This document shows positions 1-7,442 of a stretch of 26,821 nucleotides of DNA, in pieces. The stretch comes from JANLTP01 sp031363055 (GTDB lineage: Bacteria > Pseudomonadota > Gammaproteobacteria > Burkholderiales > Burkholderiaceae_E), in the NCBI GenBank assembly GCA_031363055.1, contig JANLTP010000112.1, positions 1 to 26,821 of the forward strand, written 5' to 3'. Under the pieces are notes generated by a model that worked only from the letters and a program-made list of their open reading frames with translations, made no database searches and was not told where the DNA came from. Made by a program: the position numbers and the translations under genes. The stretch's first letter is position 1; each line of letters starts with the position of its first letter.

Positions 1-85
1 TAACAACCATCCTATCAATCCTTGGTCAGCCTCCCTACATCAATTCAACTGCTTACGCCTCTTGCTCAACGCCAAAAGGGCTTAA
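1..85. other. Intergenic leader at the left edge, no gene seen
   Basis: AT-rich stretch before the first reading frame, with no convincing ORF, RNA gene or strong promoter. An in-frame TAA at 83-85 closes the frame of the downstream DUF2147 gene, so that gene must start after it. The window is cut at base 1, so any promoter could lie further left. Confidence 0.5.
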
Positions 86-94
86 GTAAGTGCC

Positions 95-544
95 ATTCAC
101 TTTAAGGCGGTTTTGCTGGGTACCGCGCTGATGCTCGGTCTAGCCGCTGGAACCAGTGCCGTGGCCCAGTCAGACAATCCGGTCGGACTGTGGAAGACCG
201 TTGACGATGAAACCAAGGAGGCCAAGTCTTTGGTTCGTATCACCGAGACCGGTGGACAATTGAGCGGACGAATCGAAAAAATTCTCAGCGACAAGCCTGA
301 CGCTGTTTGTGAACAGTGCAGCGGTGAGCTCAAGGACAAGCCCGTGCGCGGCATGACCATCTTGCGCGGTCTCAAGAGAGGCGAAGAGTGGTGGGAGGGC
401 GGTACGATTCTTGACCCGAACAACGGCAAGACCTACCGCAGTCGTCTCAAGTTGCTGGACGGCGGCAACAAGCTGGAATTGCGCGGCTACATTGGAACGC
501 CTCTGCTCGGGCGTACGCAAACCTGGGTTCGTGAAGGCCAGTAG
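95..544 (+). CDS. DUF2147 family secreted protein
   Basis: Small exported protein of unknown function. After a hydrophobic leader ending in TSAVAQ (probable Sec signal peptide) the mature part shows the DUF2147 signature: GLWKTVDDE, a mid CEQC pair, KDKPVRGM, ILDPNNGKTYRS, LRGYIGTPLLGRTQTWVRE. The start is uncertain because no ATG precedes the leader: TTG at 113 gives 143 aa, while ATT at 95 gives a more typical leader with HFK at its N-terminus; the frame closes at TAA 83-85. A one-base sequence error that hides an ATG is also possible. The stop codon overlaps the AGGAGG ribosome site of the next gene, so it is probably co-transcribed with the beta-oxidation pair. Family assignment is firm; function is not known. 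Confidence 0.85.
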   Translation: MHFKAVLLGTALMLGLAAGTSAVAQSDNPVGLWKTVDDETKEAKSLVRITETGGQLSGRIEKILSDKPDAVCEQCSGELKDKPVRGMTILRGLKRGEEWWEGGTILDPNNGKTYRSRLKLLDGGNKLELRGYIGTPLLGRTQTWVREGQ

Positions 545-553
545 GAGGACAAC

Positions 554-3022
554 ATGTCAAAGTTCATGATTAAAAAAGTTGCGGTGCTCGGTGCCGGCGT
601 CATGGGTGCCCAGATCGCAGCCCATTTGGTGAACGCGCGCGTCGAGGTGATGCTCTATGACTTGCCGGCCAAGGAGGGGCCGAAAAGCGGCATTGCGCTC
701 AAAGCGATCGAAGCTTTGCGCAAGCTCAGCCCGGTACCGCTGGGCAGCGAAGACCTGGCGGCCTTTATCACGCCGGCCAACTACGAGGAACATCTCGAAG
801 CCCTGCGTGGCTGCGATCTGATCATCGAAGCGATCGCCGAGCGTATTGAGTGGAAACACGACCTGTACCGCAAGGTCGCGCCGTACATTGCACCGACCGC
901 GATCTTTGCCACCAACACCTCGGGACTGGCGATCAATCAACTCGCGCTTGGGTTCGCAGTCGACCCGTCAGGCGGCGATTCAACCCATCATTCAGCCGAC
1001 GGTTCGAGCGAGCATTCAGCCGACTTGAGCGCTCGTTTTTGTGGCGTTCACTTTTTCAATCCGCCGCGCTACATGCATCTGGTCGAATTGATTGCCACCA
1101 CACAAACGCGTCCGGACATTGTCGACGCCCTCGAAGTCTTTTTGACAACCACCTTGGGCAAGGGGTGCATCCGCGCTAAGGATACGCCGAATTTTATCGC
1201 CAATCGGGTCGGCATTTTCGGCATTCTGGCGACCTTTGCCGAAGCGAAAAAGTTCGGACTGTCGTTTGATGTCGTTGACGATTTGACCGGCGAGAAACTG
1301 GGCCGCGCCAAGTCGGGTACCTTCCGCACGGCGGATATCGTTGGTCTGGATACGCTGGGCCATGTCATGAAGACCATGCAGGAAAATCTGCAGTCGGACC
1401 CGTTCTATCCGCTGTATGCGACGCCGGCGGTTGTCAGCGCTCTGATCGCGCAAGGTGCCTTGGGTCAAAAAACCGGCGCCGGCTTTTATCGCAAGCAAGG
1501 TAACGCGATTCTGCAGATCGATGCGGCTAAAGGTGAGTATGTCGCCGCTGGTGGTAAGGCCGATGAAACCGTTGCGCGAATTCTCAAGAAAAAAAATTGG
1601 GCCGAGCGCCTGACCCTATTGCGTGAGTCGTCGAACCCGCAAGCACAGTTTGTCTGGAGTTTGCTGCGCGATAATTTTCAGTATTCAGCCTGCAAGCTCG
1701 AAGAGATCGCTGATAACGCTCGCGATCTTGATCTGGCGATGCGCTTTGGCTTCGGTATGGACCAGGGTCCCTTCGAAGTCTGGCAACAAGCCGGATGGAA
1801 GCAAGTAGCCGAGTGGATCAAGGCCGATATCGATTCTGGCAAGGCGCTGTGTGCGGTGCCGCTACCGGCCTGGGTGTTTGACAGCGAGGTCGCGGCTCGC
1901 GGCGGCGTGCATCAACCCGAGGGCTCGTGGTCGCCCGCGCTCAAACGTTTTGTGCCGCGCGCGAGTGCTGCGATTTACCAGCGGCAACTGTTCCCCGCTG
2001 TTATTCAGGGCGAGCAGGCGGCCACCGGAAAAACTGCTGGCAAGACGGTTTTTGAAGACGACTCGATTCGCCTTTGGCTAATCGAGGAACGGGGTGTCCA
2101 GGACGTGCTCATCGCATCGATCAAGACCAAGGCGCATGCCATCGGCCCGGGTGTTATCGGTGGTTTGCTGAAGGGCATCGATCTCGCTGAGCAAAGCTAC
2201 CAAGGTTTGGTGATCTGGTCACCTGATGAGCCCTTTTCCTACGGCGCCGATTTGCAAGCCATGTTGCCGCTGTTCATGAGCGGCGGCGTCAAGGCGATCG
2301 AGCCGGAAGAAAAGAAACTGCAGGACGTAATGCTGCGCTTGCGTTATGCCCATGTACCAACGGTCGCGGCCGTCGCGGGTATGGCCCTCGGTGGCGGCTG
2401 TGAACTGGCGATCTACTGTGCGCGACGGGTTGCCCATCTGGAAAGTTATATCGGCTTGGTGGAAGTCGGTGTCGGCCTGATTTCGGGCGGCGGTGGCTTG
2501 GCGTACGGTGCCCGGCGCGCCGCCAAACTGAATGGCGGTGCACCCGAGGCCAATCTGCTCGACTTCCTGAAGAAGTACTTTATGTCGGCTGCGACCGCGC
2601 AGGTTTCGCGTTCAGCCATCGAAGCGCAGAAGATGGGTTATTTGTTGCCGACCGACGTCATCGTCTTCAACAAGTACGAACTGTTGTACACAGCGATTCG
2701 CGAAGTCAAGGCGATGACCGATGCCGGTTTCCGGCCCGCCCGCAAGGCCCAGTTCAAGGTGGCCGGACGCTCGGGGATTGCCACGATCACGGCGCAGTTG
2801 GTCAACATGCGGGACGGTGGTTTTGTCTCTGCTCATGACTTCCATCTGGGCAAGACCATCGCTGAGGTCATGTGCGGCGGCGATGTCGAGGCTGGGTCGA
2901 TGGTCAATGAAGAATGGATCATGGCACTTGAGCGCAAGGCCTTCATGTCCTTGCTGGTTCATCCGAAGACCCAGGAACGAATCATGGGCATGATGCAGAC
3001 CGGCAAGCCGGTTCGTAACTGA
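554..3022 (+). CDS. fadN: 3-hydroxyacyl-CoA dehydrogenase / enoyl-CoA hydratase fusion (FadN-type)
   Basis: Bifunctional beta-oxidation enzyme: hydration of trans-2-enoyl-CoA and NAD-dependent oxidation of 3-hydroxyacyl-CoA in the cytoplasm. Domain order is dehydrogenase first, hydratase last, as in FadN of Bacillus and opposite to E. coli FadB. Residues 8-40 hold the Rossmann motif VLGAGVMGAQ; NTSGL (about 121) and HFFNPPRYM (His at about 166) are the dehydrogenase active-site motifs; TPNFIANRVG follows. The crotonase domain spans about 500-720 with GGGCELA and GLVE, so both catalytic glutamates are kept. It has a strong AGGAGG site and an ATG at 554. Residues about 133-159 are an unusual His/Ser/Asp-rich insertion with an internal 8-residue repeat. 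The next gene encodes the matching thiolase, 17 bases downstream. Confidence 0.93.
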   Translation: MSKFMIKKVAVLGAGVMGAQIAAHLVNARVEVMLYDLPAKEGPKSGIALKAIEALRKLSPVPLGSEDLAAFITPANYEEHLEALRGCDLIIEAIAERIEWKHDLYRKVAPYIAPTAIFATNTSGLAINQLALGFAVDPSGGDSTHHSADGSSEHSADLSARFCGVHFFNPPRYMHLVELIATTQTRPDIVDALEVFLTTTLGKGCIRAKDTPNFIANRVGIFGILATFAEAKKFGLSFDVVDDLTGEKLGRAKSGTFRTADIVGLDTLGHVMKTMQENLQSDPFYPLYATPAVVSALIAQGALGQKTGAGFYRKQGNAILQIDAAKGEYVAAGGKADETVARILKKKNWAERLTLLRESSNPQAQFVWSLLRDNFQYSACKLEEIADNARDLDLAMRFGFGMDQGPFEVWQQAGWKQVAEWIKADIDSGKALCAVPLPAWVFDSEVAARGGVHQPEGSWSPALKRFVPRASAAIYQRQLFPAVIQGEQAATGKTAGKTVFEDDSIRLWLIEERGVQDVLIASIKTKAHAIGPGVIGGLLKGIDLAEQSYQGLVIWSPDEPFSYGADLQAMLPLFMSGGVKAIEPEEKKLQDVMLRLRYAHVPTVAAVAGMALGGGCELAIYCARRVAHLESYIGLVEVGVGLISGGGGLAYGARRAAKLNGGAPEANLLDFLKKYFMSAATAQVSRSAIEAQKMGYLLPTDVIVFNKYELLYTAIREVKAMTDAGFRPARKAQFKVAGRSGIATITAQLVNMRDGGFVSAHDFHLGKTIAEVMCGGDVEAGSMVNEEWIMALERKAFMSLLVHPKTQERIMGMMQTGKPVRN

Positions 3023-3039
3023 TCGCGCAGGAGAACACT

Positions 3040-4239
3040 ATGTCACGACAAATTCAAGACGCTTATATTGTTGCCGCCAGCCGAACGCCGGTAGGCAAGG
3101 CGCCGCGCGGAATGTTTCGCCATCTGCGCCCGGATGACCTGCTGGTCCAGGCGATTCGCAGCGCGTTATCGCAAGTGCCGGCGCTGGATACGAAGACGAT
3201 CGAGGACGCCATCGTCGGCTGCGCCATTCCCGAGGCTGAGCAAGGCCTGAACATGGCCCGGATCGCCGCACTGCTGGCCGGTCTGCCGAATTCAGTCGGT
3301 GGCGTCACGGTCAATCGGTTCTGTGCTTCCGGCTTGACGGCGGTCGCCATGGCCGCTGACCGGATTCGGGTTGGTGAGGCGGAGGTCATGATTGCAGCCG
3401 GTGCCGAGTCCATGAGCATGGTGCCGATGATGGGCAACCGGCCGTCGATCAATGCTCATGTGTTCGACGGCAACGAGAATATTGGTATTGCGTACGGCAT
3501 GGGCCTGACGGCCGAGCGGGTCGCTCAACAATGGAAGGTATCGCGCGAGGCGCAAGATCAGTTTGCGTTTGCCTCACACCAAAAAGCGATCGCAGCGCAA
3601 ATGGCCGGCGGTTTTGACGATGAAACCTGCGCGATTGATGTCGTTGAGAAATTCCCGGATCTCGCCAGCGGCGAAATCACCATCAAGAAGCGTTTAGTGA
3701 AGGCTGATGAAGGCCCGCGTGCCGATTCCTCGGTCGAAGCGCTGGCGAAACTCAAGCCGGTGTTCGCCGCCAACGGCAGCGTGACGGCGGGCAACAGCTC
3801 GCAAACTTCAGACGGTGCCGGTGCATTGATTCTGGTGTCCGAGCGCATCCTGAAGTTATTCAATCTGACGCCGCTGGCGCGCTTTGTATCGTTCTCGGTT
3901 CGTGGCGTGGCGCCCGAGATCATGGGAATCGGTCCGAAAGAAGCGATCCCTGCGGCCCTGAAACTGGCCGGCTTGAAGCAGGACGATCTCGGCTGGATCG
4001 AGCTCAACGAAGCGTTCGCCGCACAATCGCTGGCAGTCATTCAGGATCTCGGTCTGAACCCTGCCGTGGTCAATCCAATGGGTGGCGCGATTGCGTTGGG
4101 ACATCCGCTCGGTGCGACCGGTGCGATTCGCTCGGCGACGGTGATTCACGCCTTGCGGCGACAGCAATTGAAGTACGGCATGGTCACCATGTGCGTCGGT
4201 ACGGGAATGGGCGCGGCCGGAATTTTCGAGCGGGTTTGA
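3040..4239 (+). CDS. fadA: Acetyl-CoA C-acyltransferase (3-ketoacyl-CoA thiolase)
   Basis: Degradative thiolase that cleaves 3-ketoacyl-CoA with CoA to acetyl-CoA and a shortened acyl-CoA. All family motifs are present: nucleophilic Cys in NRFCASGLTA (about residue 95), GAGALILVSE, NEAFAAQ, the catalytic His in GGAIALGHPLGATGA (about 355) and the second Cys in MCVGTGMGAAG (about 385). At 399 aa it has the usual length. The ATG is preceded by AGGAGA at 7-8 bases. It sits directly after the FadN-type gene, the same order as fadN-fadA in Bacillus, which supports a two-gene beta-oxidation operon. No acyl-CoA dehydrogenase is adjacent, so the first step must be encoded elsewhere. Confidence 0.95.
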   Translation: MSRQIQDAYIVAASRTPVGKAPRGMFRHLRPDDLLVQAIRSALSQVPALDTKTIEDAIVGCAIPEAEQGLNMARIAALLAGLPNSVGGVTVNRFCASGLTAVAMAADRIRVGEAEVMIAAGAESMSMVPMMGNRPSINAHVFDGNENIGIAYGMGLTAERVAQQWKVSREAQDQFAFASHQKAIAAQMAGGFDDETCAIDVVEKFPDLASGEITIKKRLVKADEGPRADSSVEALAKLKPVFAANGSVTAGNSSQTSDGAGALILVSERILKLFNLTPLARFVSFSVRGVAPEIMGIGPKEAIPAALKLAGLKQDDLGWIELNEAFAAQSLAVIQDLGLNPAVVNPMGGAIALGHPLGATGAIRSATVIHALRRQQLKYGMVTMCVGTGMGAAGIFERV

Positions 4240-4248
4240 CGTGTAGAT

Positions 4249-4776
4249 TCACCAGACGGCGGTCACCAGGTCCTTTTCGGCTGTTAGCCAGTGCGCAACG
4301 GCCGCCGGCACGGGCGCGTCATAGACCGGAATGCCGAGCGCTGCGTAGGACGTCGAGTTGCTGACAAAGCCATTTTTACCCACAACCGCGCCCTTCATGT
4401 AACCGGCGGCGCACAACTTGTCGCCGTCCAGAAACTCGAAGCGCATGAAGTTCCAATGGGCGTCACAAGCGTCAATTCGATATCGAAGGGTATAGGATTG
4501 CAGTGGCTTCAATCCGCGCCGGTAGGTGATGAACGAGCCGCCAGACATCGGCCGCCAGCCATTCGCGAGGATTGCTTTCGCGAAGCCGACGCGAATAAAG
4601 TATTCGACAATCATGAGGTCGATCATCGTCAAATAGCGGCCATTGTTCATATGACCATTGATATCAATATCGTTGGGTAGAACCCGAAAGCGACGCTGCA
4701 GTGTTTGTCCGACCGCAAAACGCGGTTCACGCCATGCACGTAGCAGCGTCAGGATGAGTCGAAGATAAAGATTCAT
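4249..4776 (-). CDS. Hotdog-fold acyl-CoA thioesterase family protein (THEM6/YbgC-like)
   Basis: Protein of 175 aa with the 4-hydroxybenzoyl-CoA thioesterase-like signature RFRVLPNDIDINGHMNN followed by GRYLTMIDL, where the Asp and the GHMNN turn form the usual active region. It probably hydrolyses acyl-CoA thioesters; the substrate cannot be told. The first 17 residues (NLYLRLILTLLRA) form a hydrophobic or amphipathic helix that could associate with the membrane, as in THEM6-like proteins. It converges on the thiolase gene with 9 bases between stops and is transcribed divergently from marR across a region with two palindromic operators, so repression by that MarR is likely. Start is the ATG at 4776; no strong Shine-Dalgarno sequence is obvious. 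Confidence 0.8.
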   Translation of the reverse strand: MNLYLRLILTLLRAWREPRFAVGQTLQRRFRVLPNDIDINGHMNNGRYLTMIDLMIVEYFIRVGFAKAILANGWRPMSGGSFITYRRGLKPLQSYTLRYRIDACDAHWNFMRFEFLDGDKLCAAGYMKGAVVGKNGFVSNSTSYAALGIPVYDAPVPAAVAHWLTAEKDLVTAVW

Positions 4777-4815
4777 GGTGCCAATGATTTATGAAGCGGG
4801 TTCGATGTAAGATTA

Positions 4816-4852
4816 GTTCAATACTGAACAGTATAGTTCAATAGTGAACTAT
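4816..4852. promoter_or_regulatory. Paired palindromic operator, probable MarR binding sites
   Basis: Two related inverted repeats lie 20 bp apart (about two helical turns): GTTCA-ATAC-TGAAC at 4816-4829 and the perfect 8-bp-arm palindrome ATAGTTCA-ATAG-TGAACTAT at 4833-4852. They lie between the divergent thioesterase and marR genes, where a MarR dimer would autoregulate and control its neighbour. Arm length and AT-rich spacer fit MarR-family operators. The binding is inferred from position and symmetry, not shown. Confidence 0.75.
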
Positions 4853-4903
4853 GTGCTCGATAGCGCAGGATGTGCGCAGGTGCGCGACATCAAACGGGAG
4901 GCT

Positions 4904-5392
4904 ATGATCAGCAAACTTACGGGTTCGGCAAATTCCGACGCCGGGGCTAGTACGGCGGCATCGGCGCGTGGTACGCAAGCCTGGATAGCCGTGGTGCGGG
5001 CCTACCAATTGTGTGATTCGGTCCTGCAGGCGCGCCTGTCCGAGTCAGGCGTCAAGGTTGCCCAGCATGAAATATTGATCAATCTGCTGCGTTCGCCGGG
5101 CGTCACCCAGCAGGAACTGGCGACGCACTGTTTTGTCGCCAAGAGCGGCGTCAGTATGCTGATGACGCAATTGGAGTCCCTGGGGTGGGTTGTACGGCGC
5201 GCTGATTCAGGCGATGCGCGTGTCAAACGGGTGTATCTGACCGCGAAGGGTGTGCGACTTGCCGAGAAGACCCGACGCGTTCAGGCGCAAATAGTCGACG
5301 CTATGGCCGAATCGGTCTCGGAGCTTGAACTGGCGATGCTCAACGAAGTCATGCAGCGTGTTTCAAGCCGACTCTCACAGATGCTTGCATGA
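4904..5392 (+). CDS. MarR family transcriptional regulator
   Basis: Winged-helix repressor of about 162 aa. The recognition-helix region reads TQQELATHCFVAKSGVSMLM, and the wing is RRADSGDARVKRVYLTAKG, which matches the MarR D-x-R-D-x-R-x3-L-T-x2-G pattern. The N-terminal helix QAWIAVVRAYQLCDSVLQA would form the dimer interface. I chose ATG 4904 because GGGAGG stands just upstream; the frame stays open to a GTG at 4844, but that codon lies inside the second palindrome and lacks a ribosome site. Ligand is unknown; given the thioesterase and beta-oxidation genes beside it, an acyl or aromatic CoA or acid is plausible (inference). Confidence 0.9.
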   Translation: MISKLTGSANSDAGASTAASARGTQAWIAVVRAYQLCDSVLQARLSESGVKVAQHEILINLLRSPGVTQQELATHCFVAKSGVSMLMTQLESLGWVVRRADSGDARVKRVYLTAKGVRLAEKTRRVQAQIVDAMAESVSELELAMLNEVMQRVSSRLSQMLA

Positions 5393-5395
5393 TGC

Positions 5396-5459
5396 GCAAC
5401 GGGCAACGGGCAACGGGCAACGGGTGACCGATGACCGGTGAGGGGTGACCGGTGACGGC
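5396..5459. repeat. Heptamer tandem repeat array
   Basis: Four perfect 7-bp units GCAACGG run from 5396 to 5423. They are followed from 5425 by five units of a second heptamer, TGACCGG with variants (TGACCGA, TGACCGG, TGAGGGG, TGACCGG, TGACGGC). The array starts four bases after the marR stop and is non-coding. The period stays 7 while the sequence changes, with one extra base between the two blocks. Confidence 0.85.
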
Positions 5460-5560
5460 TGCAGGGAGGTCTGTTTGATTTTCCTCACGAATCCTGCATT
5501 TAATTGGGGCTGCCTCGATTGATGGCCGCGCCGCGCTTTTCTCAACGGTAAACTGGCCGC

Positions 5561-6490
5561 ATGATTAATCGCAAACAACTTGGGGTCGCCAGAACCGCAG
5601 TTTTTTTGTGCGCTTCATTGGGCGCTTTTTTAACCGGTTGTGGCAGTGGCACGCCGCAGGCGCCGCCGCAGACCGAGAAGGTTTCGATCATTGCGGTCGG
5701 CGATATCGCTCATTGCGATGGTCTTTTTGCCCGTAACAAGCCTTGGGAGGCGACCGCACGTTTGATCAACGCGTTATCGGCGACGGCACCCGTTCTGGTC
5801 CTTGGCGACATGGCCTACGAAGATGGTAGTGCGGCCGAGTTTCGCGATTGTTTCGACCCGAGTTGGGGTCAGTTCCTGAGCCGCAGCTATCCGACGCCCG
5901 GAAATCATGAGTACTACACTGCGCAGGGTGGTCCTTACTTTGATTATTACGGCGAGCGGGCCGGACCGCAGCGTCGTGGCTATTACAGTTTCGACATCGG
6001 CAAGTGGCATCTGATTTCGATGAACAGCAACATCGACATGAAGATCGGCTCCGCGCAATACCAATGGTTGCAAAGCGATCTGGATGCCAATAAAAATACC
6101 TTGTGCACTTTGGCGTTCTGGCATGAACCTCGTTTCGGTTCGGCGGTCGGGCGTGTCGTCGATCCGAATCAGGCCGACGTCTGGCGGCTGTTGTACGCCT
6201 ATAAAACTGAGCTGATTCTGAACAGCGACGAGCATATGTATGAGCGTTTCGGCCCGCTCGATGGCGATGGCGTGCCGGACAAGATACGCGGCGTGCGGCA
6301 GTTCATCCTCGGCACGGGCGGCGCCGATCCTTACTCGTTTGCGTTACGGGCTGATGCCAACAGTGAACGTCGAATCCAGGGCGCTTACGGTGTGGCCACC
6401 TTCAATTTGTTGGACAATCGGTACGAGTATTCATTCGTTGATTCGTCAAACCAGAACTCGCTGGATGTGGGCGGCGAGCCGTGTTTCTAA
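5561..6490 (+). CDS. Metallophosphoesterase lipoprotein (purple acid phosphatase-like)
   Basis: Predicted lipoprotein phosphoesterase of 309 aa. A hydrophobic leader ends in the lipobox LTGC (Cys at about 27), so the protein should be anchored at the envelope. The calcineurin-like metal motifs follow in order: GDIAHC, LGDMAYEDG (metal-bridging Asp plus Tyr), GNHEYY, FWHEPRF and finally DEHMYERF. The GDxAY and YER elements point to the purple acid phosphatase branch. The last motif is normally GHxHxYER; here Gly-His is replaced by Ser-Asp, so one metal-binding His is missing. Start is ATG 5561 with no good Shine-Dalgarno sequence. Substrate unknown; it stands alone between two repeat arrays. 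Confidence 0.85.
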   Translation: MINRKQLGVARTAVFLCASLGAFLTGCGSGTPQAPPQTEKVSIIAVGDIAHCDGLFARNKPWEATARLINALSATAPVLVLGDMAYEDGSAAEFRDCFDPSWGQFLSRSYPTPGNHEYYTAQGGPYFDYYGERAGPQRRGYYSFDIGKWHLISMNSNIDMKIGSAQYQWLQSDLDANKNTLCTLAFWHEPRFGSAVGRVVDPNQADVWRLLYAYKTELILNSDEHMYERFGPLDGDGVPDKIRGVRQFILGTGGADPYSFALRADANSERRIQGAYGVATFNLLDNRYEYSFVDSSNQNSLDVGGEPCF

Positions 6491-6502
6491 GCGCGGTGCC
6501 AA

Positions 6503-6627
6503 TATGAGCAGATTGCCAACAACCTTTAAGCTCGGACCCAGTATGAGCAGATTGCCGACAAACGATGAACGATTGCCAATAGCCAATAGCCAATAGCCAA
6601 TAACCGAACGCCAATAGTCAATAGCCA
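6503..6627. repeat. 39-bp-spaced direct repeat plus heptamer array abutting the pcp start
   Basis: TATGAGCAGATTGCCAACA (6503-6521) recurs with one mismatch at 6542-6560. From 6572 to 6627 there are eight consecutive 7-bp units based on ATAGCCA: ATTGCCA, three perfect ATAGCCA, ATAACCG, AACGCCA, ATAGTCA, ATAGCCA. The array ends three bases before the ATG of the next gene, so no Shine-Dalgarno sequence remains there. Confidence 0.9.
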
Positions 6628-6630
6628 CCA

Positions 6631-7362
6631 ATGGCCACCGCGCCCGCCGTCACCGTTCTGTTAACAGGCTTCGAGGCCTTCGACAAAGAGCCAGTCAATA
6701 GCTCCTGGTTGGTGGCGCGCGCCTTGAATTCGACAACGGTCTCTTTCGGCAAGACCTCGGTCGGCAAGCGCGCTGACGGCAAACCCTCGGCCGGCCGAGG
6801 GCGTACTCGCCAACAAGCGTTGATCATTGCACGCCAGCTTCCGTGTGAGTTTGATCGCTCTCGCCTCGCGTTGGCGCGACTGGTCAAGCGGCTTGATCCG
6901 GATTTGGTCATCGTGCTGGGCCAGGCCAACAGCCGACCTGATTTCTCGGTCGAGCGGGTGGCCATCAACATCAATGATGCGCGTATCAAGGACAACGTCG
7001 GTGCGAAGCCAGTTGACACTTCCGTTATTGCGGGGGCGCCGGCGGCTTATTTCTCCCGGTTGCCCATCAAGGCAATTGTTCAAGCGGTGCGTGCGGCCGG
7101 GATTCCGTCGTCGGTGTCGCAGACCGCCGGAACCTTTGTTTGCAACCATGTGTTCTTCGGCCTCATGCATTTGCTCGCGACGGATTACACGCGAAAACGC
7201 GGCGGGTTTATCCATGTGCCCCCATTGCCCGAGCAGGCGGCTCGATTACCCGGAACCGCTAGTCTGGGGCTGGATACGCTGGTACAGGCGACCCGCATCG
7301 CCATTGCGACGTCACTCAGCGTGCTGCGCGATCGTCGGATCAGTGACGGAGCGGTAGATTAA
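6631..7362 (+). CDS. pcp: Pyroglutamyl-peptidase I (peptidase family C15)
   Basis: Cysteine peptidase that removes N-terminal pyroglutamate from peptides in the cytoplasm. The family landmarks are clear: LLTGFEAFDKEPVNSSW at the N-terminus, VERVAINI with the catalytic Glu, AGTFVCNHVFFGLMH with the nucleophilic Cys, and GFIHVPPLPEQ with the catalytic His. At 243 aa it is longer than the usual roughly 215; most of the excess is a basic, repeat-bearing insertion (about residues 38-56) between the first strand region and LPCEFDRS. The ATG at 6631 has no ribosome site, because a heptamer repeat array runs up to it; translation may be leaderless or inefficient, or the true start may differ, though the conserved LLTGFE begins only 10 residues in. 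Confidence 0.92.
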   Translation: MATAPAVTVLLTGFEAFDKEPVNSSWLVARALNSTTVSFGKTSVGKRADGKPSAGRGRTRQQALIIARQLPCEFDRSRLALARLVKRLDPDLVIVLGQANSRPDFSVERVAININDARIKDNVGAKPVDTSVIAGAPAAYFSRLPIKAIVQAVRAAGIPSSVSQTAGTFVCNHVFFGLMHLLATDYTRKRGGFIHVPPLPEQAARLPGTASLGLDTLVQATRIAIATSLSVLRDRRISDGAVD

Positions 7363-7368
7363 GCGGAT

Positions 7369-7423
7369 GCTCAAAATTAGGACGCTGCTCAAAATTAGGC
7401 GGCGCCCAAAATTAAGTGGCGCC
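7369..7423. repeat. Three tandem copies of a 17-18 bp unit
   Basis: GCTCAAAATTAGGACGCT (7369-7386), GCTCAAAATTAGGCGGC (7387-7403) and GCCCAAAATTAAGTGGC (7404-7420) lie in tandem between the convergent pcp and mutarotase genes, followed by a partial GCC. The units share the core CAAAATTA. The last two are flanked by GGCGCC palindromes, so the transcript could fold, but there is no T-run to make a standard terminator. Confidence 0.8.
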
Positions 7424-7442
7424 TCTGAAGGCAGGAAGACGC

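Noticed and set aside
4844..5392. GTG start at 4844 for MarR
   Set aside because: It lies inside the operator palindrome and lacks a ribosome site; ATG 4904 has GGGAGG.
5396..6627. Heptamer arrays as a CRISPR array
   Set aside because: Units are 7 bp with no unique spacers and there are no cas genes.
6402..6631. Minus-strand frames with repeated YWLLAIG
   Set aside because: They are the translation of the ATAGCCA heptamer array and have no independent support.
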